DNA of 64,000 nt from JBBIRG01 sp964410965 (GCA_964410965.1 CAYPIY010000010.1:78531-142530), one strand, 5' to 3'. Counted from the first letter of the stretch, positions 18,313 to 26,851 are shown. Notes: generated by a model not told the origin, from the letters alone. Program-made: numbers and translations.

Positions 18313-18343
18313 AAAAAAAAAAGCCGGCTCTTGAAGAACCGGC
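18313..18343 (-). terminator. Rho-independent terminator of rpsA
   Basis: On the minus strand GCCGGTTCTTCAAGAGCCGGC forms a stem (five G:C pairs, one mismatch, three more pairs) followed directly by a run of ten T. It lies between the rpsA stop at 18383 and the rnhB start at 18302. Confidence 0.85.
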
Positions 18344-18382
18344 CTGAATGTAATCGGGTCGATGTAAAAAACCAAGAACTTT

Positions 18383-20341
18383 TTACTTGGTCGCCGCCCA
18401 CTTATGAACTTCAGAACGGAACCATTCGTCCGCTTCGTCGGTCCACTTAAAGTTATGGCGGATGTATTCCATAGTTTCCTTTTCCGTATCGGTGTACTTG
18501 TTTCCGTCTCTTACGAGATTGAACAGGGTTTCCGCGTCAGCTTTGGAAATGCGACCGTCGCCCTGGCCTTCAACGGCCTTTTTCGCCGCTTCCACTAAAC
18601 CGCGGTCGTATTTCTTTCCGTCGATCTCGGTATAATAAGATTCGCCGGCCTGCTTTTTGTTGAATTCGTCAAGCGCCTGGCGTTCTTTTTGTTTTTCGTA
18701 CTGGGTCGCGGAAAGGACAATCTTCTTGTTCTCCTTGTCGAACTCGATGACCAGCAGGTTCAGTTCGGTGCCTTCGGACAGGGCGTCTTTCTTTTCGGTT
18801 TTCGGCAGGTGCGATGTCGGGATGAACCCTTCCACGCCCAGCGGCAGGGAAACGATGATGCCCTTCTCGATGGACCGCATGACTTTTCCTGTGGTTTCAG
18901 TGCCCGGGGCGTATGCGTCGGTGAAAGTGTCCCACGGATTGTCGGATACGTGCTTGTGGCTCATGGAAATACGGCGGTTTTCCTTGTCGATGCCCATGAT
19001 GACTACTTCGATCTCGTCGCCCTTTTTGACGATTTCGTTGGGATTGCGGACTTTTTTCGTCCAGGACAGATCGGAGATGTGAACCAGCCCGTCGATGCCG
19101 GGTTCCAGTTCCACGAACACGCCGAAATTGGTAAGGTTGCGGACTTTGCCGAGATGCTTGCTGCCGATGGGGTATTTGTTGTCCACCTGGTCCCAAGGAT
19201 CGTTCTGCAGTTTCTTGATGGACAGCGAGATCTTGCGGTCTTCCGCGACAATGCTGACCACTTCGGCCTCGACTTCGTCGCCGATCGCGAAGATCTGGGA
19301 AGGATGCTTGATCGTCTGGTTCCACGACATTTCCGAAATATGGATAAGTCCCTCGATGCCTTTTTCGATTTCAATAAAGGCGCCGTAATCGGTGATGGAA
19401 ACGATTTTGCCCTTGACGATCGAATTGATCGTGTATTTCTGGGCGGCTTTCAGCCAGGGTTCTTCCTGCATCTGTTTCATGCCGAGCGAGATCCGGTCCT
19501 TGTGTTCGTTGAAATCGATCACCATGACTTTGACTTTTTCGTCGAGCTTGACGATTTCAGACGGATGCTTGACGCGTCCCCAGGACATATCGGTGATATG
19601 CAGAAGCCCGTCCACGCCGCCGAGGTCGATGAACGCGCCGAAATCGGTAATGTTCTTGACGGTTCCGTCAAGGATCTGGCCTTTCTGGAGCTCGGCCAGG
19701 ATCTTCTCGCGCTGACCGCGGGTGGATTCCTCAATCAGGACACGGCTGCTGACGACGACATTCTTGCGGATATTGTTGATCTTCACGACTTTGAACATCA
19801 GTTCCCGGCCGACGTATGCGTCGAAATCACGGATCGGCTTGACATCGATCTGGGATCCGGGAAGGAAACAGTCGACTCCCATGACGTTCACGACCATGCC
19901 GCCTTTGATCCGTTTCGAGATCACGCCGCTGACGACTTCACCGGTTTCAGAATACTTGGAAATTTTTTCCCAAACGCGCATGAAATCCGCTTTCTTGTGC
20001 GACAGGATCACCTGGCCGTCTTTATCCTCGAGATTGTCCAAAAAAACCTCGATTTCATCGCCGACTTTAAACTTGTCCAGGTTATCGCTGAATTCCGCCA
20101 GGGGAATGATGCCTTCGCTTTTGAAGCCGATATCGACTTTGACTTCCGTCTGCCCGATCTTCAGGATCCGGCCCTTGACGATTTCGCCCGCAGTGATCTT
20201 GCTCAGCGTGTTCTCGTACAGGGACATGAGACTGCTGATCTCGTCTTCATCGTAGTCAATGTGGGACTCTTTGAACTGGTCGAGCGGAATGATGGGTTTT
20301 CCGTACGTCCGTTTGGGGTTGGTGGTTTTGGTTTCGGTCAT
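18383..20341 (-). CDS. rpsA: 30S ribosomal protein S1 with C-terminal extension
   Basis: A 652-residue S1 protein that binds mRNA on the small ribosomal subunit and helps initiation on weak sites. Six S1 (OB) repeats run from about residue 52 to 550; the third to fifth carry the strong forms TDFGAFIDLGGVDGLLHITDMSWGR, TDYGAFIEIEKGIEGLIHI and TNFGVFVELEPGIDGLVHIS (shown in part). The last ~80 residues are not S1 fold: a helical, charged region with GQGDGRISKADAETLF and DGNKYTDTEKETMEYI. There is no strong ribosome site; a structured leader and a short upstream frame overlap the start. A promoter is predicted at 20481-20509. Confidence 0.95.
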   Translation of the reverse strand: MTETKTTNPKRTYGKPIIPLDQFKESHIDYDEDEISSLMSLYENTLSKITAGEIVKGRILKIGQTEVKVDIGFKSEGIIPLAEFSDNLDKFKVGDEIEVFLDNLEDKDGQVILSHKKADFMRVWEKISKYSETGEVVSGVISKRIKGGMVVNVMGVDCFLPGSQIDVKPIRDFDAYVGRELMFKVVKINNIRKNVVVSSRVLIEESTRGQREKILAELQKGQILDGTVKNITDFGAFIDLGGVDGLLHITDMSWGRVKHPSEIVKLDEKVKVMVIDFNEHKDRISLGMKQMQEEPWLKAAQKYTINSIVKGKIVSITDYGAFIEIEKGIEGLIHISEMSWNQTIKHPSQIFAIGDEVEAEVVSIVAEDRKISLSIKKLQNDPWDQVDNKYPIGSKHLGKVRNLTNFGVFVELEPGIDGLVHISDLSWTKKVRNPNEIVKKGDEIEVVIMGIDKENRRISMSHKHVSDNPWDTFTDAYAPGTETTGKVMRSIEKGIIVSLPLGVEGFIPTSHLPKTEKKDALSEGTELNLLVIEFDKENKKIVLSATQYEKQKERQALDEFNKKQAGESYYTEIDGKKYDRGLVEAAKKAVEGQGDGRISKADAETLFNLVRDGNKYTDTEKETMEYIRHNFKWTDEADEWFRSEVHKWAATK

Positions 20342-20388
20342 TTAATTGTTTGCTTCGCCTCAGACCCGGGATCGGTTCCCGCGCACAT
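20338..20388 (-). other. Possible 16-codon leader frame overlapping the rpsA start
   Basis: An ATG at 20388 opens a 16-codon frame whose TGA overlaps the rpsA ATG as ATGA. An AGGAG lies 14 bases upstream, which is a long spacing. The peptide would read MCAGTDPGSEAKQTIK. The arrangement would couple rpsA translation to the leader, but it may be chance; no comparative evidence is available here. Confidence 0.25.
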
Positions 20389-20474
20389 GGTATCGGCAAA
20401 AACTCCTGTTAAAAGCCCCGGGCTTGCGGGGGTTGGTGATGCGTCCGTGCGGTGACGCAGGGTTAATTAAAATG
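20342..20474 (-). promoter_or_regulatory. Structured 5' leader of rpsA
   Basis: Between the predicted transcription start and the rpsA ATG lie about 130 bases that can form three short GC hairpins on the minus strand: TGCGTC...GACGCA, CCCCGCAAGCCCGGGG, and GGGAACCGATCCC. rpsA in other bacteria is known to lack a good Shine-Dalgarno sequence and to be autoregulated through leader structure; the same is inferred here. Confidence 0.4.
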
Positions 20475-20480
20475 GACGCT

Positions 20481-20509
20481 ATTATAGGAAAAGGCAATGA
20501 TAATAGCAA
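20481..20509 (-). promoter_or_regulatory. Putative sigma-70-type promoter of rpsA
   Basis: On the minus strand TTGCTA (20509-20504) is followed after 17 bases by a perfect TATAAT (20486-20481). Transcription would start near 20474, leaving a leader of about 130 bases before rpsA. It lies just beyond the DUF4349 terminator. Confidence 0.65.
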
Positions 20510-20511
20510 AT

Positions 20512-20543
20512 AAAAAAACCCGCTTTTTTAATGCGGGTTTTTT
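20512..20543 (-). terminator. Rho-independent terminator after the DUF4349 gene
   Basis: AAAAAACCCGC and GCGGGTTTTTT form an 11-bp stem with a 9-base AT loop, flanked by A and T runs on both sides. It ends the minus-strand DUF4349 transcript (gene ends at 20564) and insulates the rpsA promoter; it would also work in the other direction. Confidence 0.88.
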
Positions 20544-20563
20544 GGTATGATCTGAATGGATTC

Positions 20564-21607
20564 CTATGACTGCTGAGGCGGGGTCACCACCTGAATTTTT
20601 TTCCGACGCGTTCGTTTGACCAGCCTGACAATCAAATACACGATCAGGAAAATCAGGGCAAAAACCGGTATGCCGGCGATCAGGAAAGCGATCGTGCCGC
20701 TCAGGATGACCGCGAATCCCTTGACGCCGTGCACGAATCCGTCTCCAATCGTCGCCCAGAATCCGCCGCTGGAACTGACCGACACGGGATACGGCTCATG
20801 CATCGTGACACGGATGGTCGATAATGACGCCTGGTCGGCCAGGTACCGCTTCCGGCCCTCGAACCGTTCGATGTCCTCGCGGATGCCTGTCAGTTCCCGT
20901 TCGACTTCCATGATTTCACGGACGTTTTTCGCCGCTTTCAGGATCTCCTGCATCCGGGCTTCCGCTTTTTTCTTGTTGACCAGCCGGGCTTCGAGATCAA
21001 AAAATTCCTCGCTCACGTCCGTGCCTTTCACGCCTTCCACTTCAACTTTTTTCGCCAGGTTTTTAAATTCGATCATCGCCGTTTCAAATTTGTCGGATGG
21101 GACGCGGATCTCGATGTTTCCCCGTTTTACGCCGGAATAGGGAATGTCCATTTTTGAATCGGATATAAACCCGCCCAGGGAATCCGTGACTTTCTGGAGT
21201 TTTACCATGCATTCGTCATATTTTTCAATTTCCATCGTCAGGTCGCCGTTTTTGATAATCATCCTGTTTTTGATTTCGGAGGGTGATTTGATTTCAACGG
21301 CCTGTTTTCCTGATGATTCGATTCCGGGAAGATTCAGGACGGCGCTGATGCCGGGTTGGCCTCCGCTCAAAGCGTCTCCGGTACTGGCTGCCCCGCCGCT
21401 CAGTTTGCCGGTTTTAGCGGCTGCGGTGCGGCTCTTCACCGACGTTCGTCCGTCACTTACTTTTGCCGTTTCTGAACTGACGCTCTCATCATAACCGCCT
21501 TCTTCCCTGTCGAGTTTTTGATTGGATAAATCCGAAGATTTTCCGCAGGACAAAACCAGTACTGCGAAAAAAGAAAAAATGATTCCGTTTCTAACTATTG
21601 TCCGCAT
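20564..21607 (-). CDS. DUF4349 domain lipoprotein
   Basis: A 347-residue predicted lipoprotein. The signal ends in a lipobox (LVLSC), with the lipidated Cys at about residue 21. Residues ~30-110 are low-complexity and Ser/Gly/Lys rich. The DUF4349 domain follows (KNGDLTMEIEKYDECMVKLQ, GGFISDSKM, RVPSDKFETAMIEF), with a charged coiled-coil stretch around 195-235. A membrane segment lies near the C-terminus at about 290-325 before a basic tail ending in Gln/Ser. The start at 21607 is preferred over 21613 because GGGGAGA is then correctly spaced. DUF4349 proteins are of unknown function. It is divergent from the 21708 gene. Confidence 0.85.
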   Translation of the reverse strand: MRTIVRNGIIFSFFAVLVLSCGKSSDLSNQKLDREEGGYDESVSSETAKVSDGRTSVKSRTAAAKTGKLSGGAASTGDALSGGQPGISAVLNLPGIESSGKQAVEIKSPSEIKNRMIIKNGDLTMEIEKYDECMVKLQKVTDSLGGFISDSKMDIPYSGVKRGNIEIRVPSDKFETAMIEFKNLAKKVEVEGVKGTDVSEEFFDLEARLVNKKKAEARMQEILKAAKNVREIMEVERELTGIREDIERFEGRKRYLADQASLSTIRVTMHEPYPVSVSSSGGFWATIGDGFVHGVKGFAVILSGTIAFLIAGIPVFALIFLIVYLIVRLVKRTRRKKIQVVTPPQQS

Positions 21608-21644
21608 ATACATTCTCCCCGTTTTATTCGCAAAATAAAATCAA

Positions 21645-21673
21645 TTGACTTACTGTCACGGTCAATGTAAATT
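21645..21673 (+). promoter_or_regulatory. Putative promoter of the 21708 gene
   Basis: TTGACT at 21645-21650 and TAAATT at 21668-21673 are 17 bases apart, placing the transcription start about 28 bases upstream of the ATG at 21708. Sequence-only prediction. Confidence 0.45.
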
Positions 21674-21707
21674 AATTCAGAAGAAAAAACAACAAGGAAA
21701 TTTTACG

Positions 21708-22250
21708 ATGAAGGGTTTTGAACCCGCGACGCTGAACATTACGCGCGGAGACAATCCATGGAACGGAATGACCTCGACCCATGAGCAGGAAGAAGCCAAT
21801 AAAAACATTGCCTCGGCTGATCTGCGCGGGCTGGATGCGGATTATTTTCCCTATTTAAAGAATTACGATATCCCTGATCGGCTTTTGGTGAGAATGAAAT
21901 CCGTTCCCCGCGTTATTCTTAATTCTTTGTATTTTTCCGATCTTCTCAAAGCGGACTGCACCCGAAGAGAACCCGGCGGTACGCAGATTATCGGCTATTT
22001 CAAGGATATCGGATTCAAACGTTTGTCCCCTCGCCAGCTGACTTTGTTTTTGATTGAATCCCAGATTATTCAAACCTACTGGCATGTCGAAGCTGAGTTG
22101 AAGCTGATTTCAGAAGATGAAACCGGAGATCATTATTCCGCGCAATTTAAGGGACAGCATGTTTTCTTCACCAATGAACGGAATGTATCGCCGCTGGATT
22201 TTACGGTAAAGATAGATAAAAAAAGCGGGGAGATGACCATTATTACTTAA
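21708..22250 (+). CDS. Hypothetical protein (180 aa)
   Basis: A 180-residue protein with no signal peptide or membrane segment. The frame is open from 21645, but the ATG at 21708 follows AAGGAAA at good spacing and the upstream part is promoter sequence. Its middle reads as a mixed alpha/beta region (RLLVRMKSVPRVILNSLYFS, FKRLSPRQLTLFLIESQ), and the end as beta strands (AELKLISEDE, HYSAQFKGQHVFF, LDFTVKIDKKSGEMTII). I do not recognise the family. It stands upstream of the WD40-caspase gene and of the decayed caspase fragment on the same strand. Confidence 0.7.
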   Translation: MKGFEPATLNITRGDNPWNGMTSTHEQEEANKNIASADLRGLDADYFPYLKNYDIPDRLLVRMKSVPRVILNSLYFSDLLKADCTRREPGGTQIIGYFKDIGFKRLSPRQLTLFLIESQIIQTYWHVEAELKLISEDETGDHYSAQFKGQHVFFTNERNVSPLDFTVKIDKKSGEMTIIT

Positions 22251-22296
22251 AGGTATGGTTGGAGAAAAAAGGAATTTTAATACTACAAACGATACA

Positions 22297-22356
22297 CTGC
22301 ATCCGACGGTGGACAGGGATAATATATATCAGAAGTTCGGGTTTGGGATCAGATAA
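22297..22356 (+). pseudogene. Relic of the C-terminus of a caspase-like gene
   Basis: These 60 bases encode LHPTVDRDNIYQKFGFGIR and a stop. The intact gene downstream ends QHPTVDRDNIYQKFGFGIK plus stop at 25712. The DNA is also close to identical over this stretch. There is no start, no ribosome site and no longer frame, so it is a remnant of a second copy whose remaining part has been lost. It lies about 100 bases upstream of the start of the WD40-caspase gene. Confidence 0.85.
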
Positions 22357-22452
22357 TGCAAAATATCAAACACAAGGGTTTAAACGTTTTTGGATTTATA
22401 AATATTGCATCATTGCGATCAAAACTTATCTATTTTTAAAAGGTTATCAATC

Positions 22453-24963
22453 ATGAAAAATGCTATCTTAAGGTTTGTATCATTATTATTCATTTTCTTT
22501 CATTTCGTGAACTGCCATAAATTAAAGGCACAGGATATTAAAATAATCCCGCAGTTCGGGCATTCTTTTTTTATATATTCGGCTATGGCCATATCCGAAG
22601 ATGATGAGTATATGGCCACAGCGGCCGCCAATGATATTATTATATGGAACCTGGCATCGGGGATTGAACTTGTTCGATTACCGGGATTGCAGGATGAGCC
22701 TGAGGTGTTGTCTTTTTCGTCTGACGGCAATTATTTTGCCTCCGGAGGCAGAAAAGGCTTCGTTTATGTATGGTCGCTTGAGAATAACCGGTTACTCTGG
22801 AAAGATACCGTAAACAGGGACGGAATCACTCATTTGCAATTTTCTCGGGATTCAAAATTTCTATTTATCGCCAATAAAACCAGCGATATTCAGGGTTATG
22901 AAACTCTTACGGGCACTGCCGGCTTTCGGTTCAGGCATGAAGGCTCGGTACAAAGATTCGATATTTTTAACAGCCGAATATACAGCGGTGCTGAATGCCT
23001 GTATACCTGGGACATTAAAACCGGCACGACGGTCTCCAAACAGATTTACCAGGGATGCAATAATCTTAAAGTCCTAAATGAAGACAGCGTACTGATCATG
23101 GGTCAGGATGAGTTATATATGATCAATCCGAACAACGGTCTTACCCGTTTATTAATAAAGGAAAAAACTTTTGTCACCCATTTTGATGTGTTTCGGGCTG
23201 AACGTCGGTATGCTTACTGTTCCACGTGGGCAACTCCTGACATCATGTACGGCACCTGTTCGGAAAAAGAAGCCTTCCGTCTGATTACGGATAAAAGCCT
23301 TCCTCATACCCTGTGTTATTTTCATAAGAATAATTATGCGGCGACCGGTCACCTGCCGAACAAAATATATATTTGGGATATGGCCGGGAAGAAATTACTG
23401 AGAGAATTCACCGCCAGTAAAAATATTACATTCTACCTGGCCGGTCTGTCGTTTTCATCCGATAAAAGACGTATGAGCTGTAATGCGACGAATCAGGTGA
23501 TCAAGTTGTTTGATCTTCAGCGGTTCACACAACTGAATTCGAAGAAAATACAGCTGAATGATAATTCCCTGAACGCTTCAATACTTTTTCCCGATGGTAA
23601 CCGTGTACTTTTCAGTGTCTCCGGCATTGATAAGTTTTTTACATGGGAAACCGGAAATCAATCGCTTAAATCCATTAATGTTAAACCAAATTTAGCATAT
23701 AAAGGTGCCTATTTTCTTCCATCCGGTTTACTGATCACACATAATGATAATAAACGCCTGCTGCTTATAGATCTTACCGGTCAAAAAATCATCGCTCAGA
23801 CCGAATACGAGGAATCGACGCAAAATTCGGGTGTTTTATCAGCCAATCAGGAGACGTATTATTTAAAAACCGACAATAAGATCACCGCTTATAGAACATC
23901 AGATCTGAGCAGGCAGTTCTCTGCGGATGCGGTAAAGGGGAGCATTTTGGCGGCGACGCCCGATTCCCGCTATCTTTTATTAACCACCGCGCGTAACCCG
24001 GAAGGGGAGCCGGATTCTGTCTGTTGTTTTGACCCGGTTGCGATGAATATCGAATACCGGTTTCAGGCTCATGAAAAAATGATTAATTCCGGGCGTTTTT
24101 CTTCCGACGGTAAATTCTTTTTGACAGCGTCTAATGACAAGACCATGAAATTATGGAGTTATCCCGGCTTCCGTCTTGTCCGTACCTATGCGGGCACTGA
24201 AAATAAAATTATCGAGGCCGGATTCATTAATAATGATAAACTCATCATCGCCAGCACGAACAACACTCTTCAAATCTGGGATGTGGAGAAAGCTTTTCTT
24301 ACAGCGACTCTCATGGCTTCGGCGGATAATGACTGGGCCATATTTACCCCGGACGGATATTTTGACTGTTCCCCCGGAGCCAGCGAGTATATCGCCGCCA
24401 TTTCGGGCATTAATGGATACCGAATCGATCAGATCGCTCCTAAATACAACCGCCCGGATATTATTCTGGAACGGCTGCACTGCACCGATATGCTTCTGAT
24501 ACAGCATTTACAGGCCGTTTATCAGAAAAGGTCAAAAAGAATGAAGCTGACCGAAAACAGTTTCAATCGATGGAACCAATTGCCGGTTGTCGGAAAGGTA
24601 GAAACACAACAAAACGGTCAATGGATGGATTTAAAATTTTCTTTAAATGAAAATTCAAATAAGATAATATCCTATAATATTTATATCAATGATGTACCGA
24701 TTTACGGATCTAATGGCAAGATCTTGTCTGGTGATGAAAAGATGATATCCGAACGAGTGGAACTAACAGCCGGAACCAATAAAATTGAAGTCGCCTGCCG
24801 TGATGAGTTCTGGCAGGAAAGCATGCGGAGTCCGGTCTATGCCGATTATCAGGAGAAAAGAAAACCCGATTTATATTTTCTGGGATTTGGTGTGTCCAAA
24901 TATCAGAAAGCGGAACTCAACCTGCAGTTTGCCGATAAAGATGCTGTTGATTTATTAAAGTGA
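22453..24963 (+). CDS. Exported WD40 beta-propeller protein with N-terminal part of a caspase-like (C14) domain
   Basis: An 836-residue frame starting MKNAILRFVSLLFIFFHFVNC, a signal peptide (possibly a lipoprotein at C21, though the lipobox is poor). Residues ~40-690 hold WD40-type repeats (SAMAISEDDEYMATAAANDI, VLSFSSDGNYFASGGRKG, GRFSSDGKFFLTASNDKTMK). Residues ~690-800 link to the start of a peptidase C14 domain, LYFLGFGVSKYQ...LNLQFADKDAVDLL, where the frame stops. The rest of the domain continues in the -1 frame. The ATG at 22453 has AAAAGG upstream. WD40-C14 fusions are known in bacteria, both exported and in defence-like roles; this one is predicted to be exported. Either a frameshifted gene or a split pair. 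Confidence 0.8.
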   Translation: MKNAILRFVSLLFIFFHFVNCHKLKAQDIKIIPQFGHSFFIYSAMAISEDDEYMATAAANDIIIWNLASGIELVRLPGLQDEPEVLSFSSDGNYFASGGRKGFVYVWSLENNRLLWKDTVNRDGITHLQFSRDSKFLFIANKTSDIQGYETLTGTAGFRFRHEGSVQRFDIFNSRIYSGAECLYTWDIKTGTTVSKQIYQGCNNLKVLNEDSVLIMGQDELYMINPNNGLTRLLIKEKTFVTHFDVFRAERRYAYCSTWATPDIMYGTCSEKEAFRLITDKSLPHTLCYFHKNNYAATGHLPNKIYIWDMAGKKLLREFTASKNITFYLAGLSFSSDKRRMSCNATNQVIKLFDLQRFTQLNSKKIQLNDNSLNASILFPDGNRVLFSVSGIDKFFTWETGNQSLKSINVKPNLAYKGAYFLPSGLLITHNDNKRLLLIDLTGQKIIAQTEYEESTQNSGVLSANQETYYLKTDNKITAYRTSDLSRQFSADAVKGSILAATPDSRYLLLTTARNPEGEPDSVCCFDPVAMNIEYRFQAHEKMINSGRFSSDGKFFLTASNDKTMKLWSYPGFRLVRTYAGTENKIIEAGFINNDKLIIASTNNTLQIWDVEKAFLTATLMASADNDWAIFTPDGYFDCSPGASEYIAAISGINGYRIDQIAPKYNRPDIILERLHCTDMLLIQHLQAVYQKRSKRMKLTENSFNRWNQLPVVGKVETQQNGQWMDLKFSLNENSNKIISYNIYINDVPIYGSNGKILSGDEKMISERVELTAGTNKIEVACRDEFWQESMRSPVYADYQEKRKPDLYFLGFGVSKYQKAELNLQFADKDAVDLLK

Positions 24964-25712
24964 TGGAAAAACTCAGCGGTAAAGGATTCAGTAAGGTCTA
25001 TACACGCGTTTATATTAATGAACAGGTTACCCGGGACTCTATCGTGAAAGCCAAGGAATTTGTCAGGAACGCCAGACCGGATGATGTGTTCATTCTTTTT
25101 ATTGCCGGACATGGTATGCATGACCATGATGCGGAAGCCACGTATTATTATCTCACCTCAAACGCGGATCCGGATGACTTAAAAAACACGGCGGCTGATT
25201 ATGAGACGATAGAGGATTTACTGCAGGGTATTCCACCGCGAAACAAACTGTTTCTGATGGATGCCTGCGAATCCGGTGAACTGGACGATGAGGAGCGGAC
25301 AAATTTTCTGTCTCAGGCCGTTACAAAAGGTATTAATTCAAGAGGCATGAAAGTAATAAATCAGAATAAAAATACACAAAAAGAAGCTAAGCTTAAAAGA
25401 ACCTTTTTATATCAGCGTGACCGGTATATATACAATGACCTGGTGCGGCGTTCCGGGGCGATTGTCTTTTCCTCTTCCAAGGGCGGCGAGTTAAGCTATG
25501 AGCGAAACGATATTGAAAACGGTTTGTTTACCGAATATATCATGAAAGCTCTTTCAACCAGAGAAGCCGATAAAAATAAGGACGGCTTTGTATCCACTGA
25601 CGAATTACGCGAATATGTTACGGATCAGGTGGCCAAAGCCAGCGGCGGCCTTCAGCACCCGACGGTGGACCGGGATAATATTTACCAGAAGTTCGGGTTT
25701 GGGATTAAGTGA
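24963..25712 (+). CDS. Caspase-like (peptidase C14) catalytic part, separate frame
   Basis: A 249-residue frame holding the catalytic half of the caspase-like domain. The His is in FILFIAGHGMHDHD (about residue 50) and the Cys in FLMDACESGE (about 102); the small-subunit-like FSSSKGGELSYERNDIENGLFTEYI follows and the end is QKFGFGIK. The start overlaps the previous stop as TGATG (a GTG at 24960 is an alternative). The fold's first strand and helix are encoded by the preceding frame, so on its own this product would lack part of the domain. One extra A in the TTAAAG just before the stop would fuse both frames. Substrate unknown. Confidence 0.78.
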   Translation: MEKLSGKGFSKVYTRVYINEQVTRDSIVKAKEFVRNARPDDVFILFIAGHGMHDHDAEATYYYLTSNADPDDLKNTAADYETIEDLLQGIPPRNKLFLMDACESGELDDEERTNFLSQAVTKGINSRGMKVINQNKNTQKEAKLKRTFLYQRDRYIYNDLVRRSGAIVFSSSKGGELSYERNDIENGLFTEYIMKALSTREADKNKDGFVSTDELREYVTDQVAKASGGLQHPTVDRDNIYQKFGFGIK

Positions 25713-25854
25713 AAAGAACAAAAAGCGAACAAGCTGGCACGATGAAAATCTTTGAATCAGACATTCCAATTAAATTATGTATGATTTTTAAGATTTGATA
25801 ATTTAGCAATAGCGAATGAATTCAGTAGCTTTAATATACCTGGATACAAATTGT

Positions 25855-26796
25855 TCAGTATTTTTTTAATATCCGGTCAAATATGGAATTTTTAATTTTC
25901 CACATTTCCTCCGAAACTGATTCGGGATGGATCAGCGTATATTCATCAGTCATTCCTGTTTCTCTGAGCAGGAACAAGCTGAAAAGGTCAGTATGATATA
26001 CGGGTAAGAAAGTGATCTTTTTCCGCAATTCTTCAAGTTCCGATTCATAAGCCTCAACGGCTTTTTTTTCATCGCCGGTTTTCGGAGAATAATAGGTTAA
26101 GCCTTTGCGGTGGACGGCAATATGCGCTATGTTGTGTTTTTCGGGTAACGATTGTATTGCCGTCTGAATGATCTGATTCGCATCAAGAACGGCTTTAATT
26201 TCACGGTCGGAAAAACGCGGCACGATAAGAAATTCAAAACCGGGAGTGATTTTTTTTCCGTGTTTGATGATTTTTTCTTCCAGCTCTTTTCGGGTCAGAT
26301 TGTTTACCGGCGCGTTGATCTGATTTTCAAACAAGGAATACACTGTTTCTTTCCGGCTAATTGTCATTGTGTCAGATCTGAAACCCGCCGTCCAGTTTTC
26401 CGGCAGAGCCATCTTCAGAAGCATCAGCAAACTGTCCCGCTTGACATTCTCCGGTTCGGCTGCGGTTGTTGTCCATTCCGCGTTTGATAAAACCAATTGT
26501 TCGCCGATGATTCCCTGTTTGTAGATTTTGTCTTTGTATCCCAGTTCGTCAGAGGAAGTGTGGAACCGCTTCAAAATACCGCAAACTCTTATTCTGGTTT
26601 TGTGCAGTGTTTCTTTATCCCAGTCATTTTTTCCTTCGATATGATACACTTGTCCCTCATCCGTTACCACAACGGCGCCGGCTTTTGAATGTTCAGCGAT
26701 GCCGGTAACAATAATATCCTGCTGGGCATTAACAGAGAGTGAAGAATAATGGGACATAAAGGATACGATCATTATGGAGGCGAGCCGGTGTTTCAT
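25855..26796 (-). CDS. Secreted hypothetical protein with N-terminal OB-like region
   Basis: A 313-residue protein with signal peptide MKHRLASIMIVSFMSHYSSL ending near VNAQQ. The frame extends to 26835 from a TTG, but the ATG at 26796 gives a proper signal peptide. Residues ~27-85 (VTGIAEHSKAGAVVVTDEGQ ... TRIRVCGILKRF) look like a small OB-type barrel of the sort seen in secreted bacterial domains. The remainder is a mixed charged region with no recognised motif. It converges on the caspase gene and is followed on the same strand by nothing nearby; the large 26852 gene ends just upstream. Function unknown. Confidence 0.7.
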   Translation of the reverse strand: MKHRLASIMIVSFMSHYSSLSVNAQQDIIVTGIAEHSKAGAVVVTDEGQVYHIEGKNDWDKETLHKTRIRVCGILKRFHTSSDELGYKDKIYKQGIIGEQLVLSNAEWTTTAAEPENVKRDSLLMLLKMALPENWTAGFRSDTMTISRKETVYSLFENQINAPVNNLTRKELEEKIIKHGKKITPGFEFLIVPRFSDREIKAVLDANQIIQTAIQSLPEKHNIAHIAVHRKGLTYYSPKTGDEKKAVEAYESELEELRKKITFLPVYHTDLFSLFLLRETGMTDEYTLIHPESVSEEMWKIKNSIFDRILKKY

Positions 26797-26851
26797 TCCG
26801 GTATCCGGTTGTACAGCAATAATCGCTTTAAGCAAATCCCGTAGGATATAA

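Noticed and set aside
18689..20455. 588-codon plus-strand frame opposite rpsA
   Set aside because: It is antisense to six conserved S1 repeats, and its translation repeats Phe/Asp/His patterns that mirror those repeats. No ribosome site or family match is visible.
24948..24963. Programmed -1 frameshift at the caspase split
   Set aside because: The bases before the stop (TTATTAAAG) do not form a proper X-XXY-YYZ slippery heptamer, and no strong stem follows directly. A lost base or reinitiation at TGATG explains it better.
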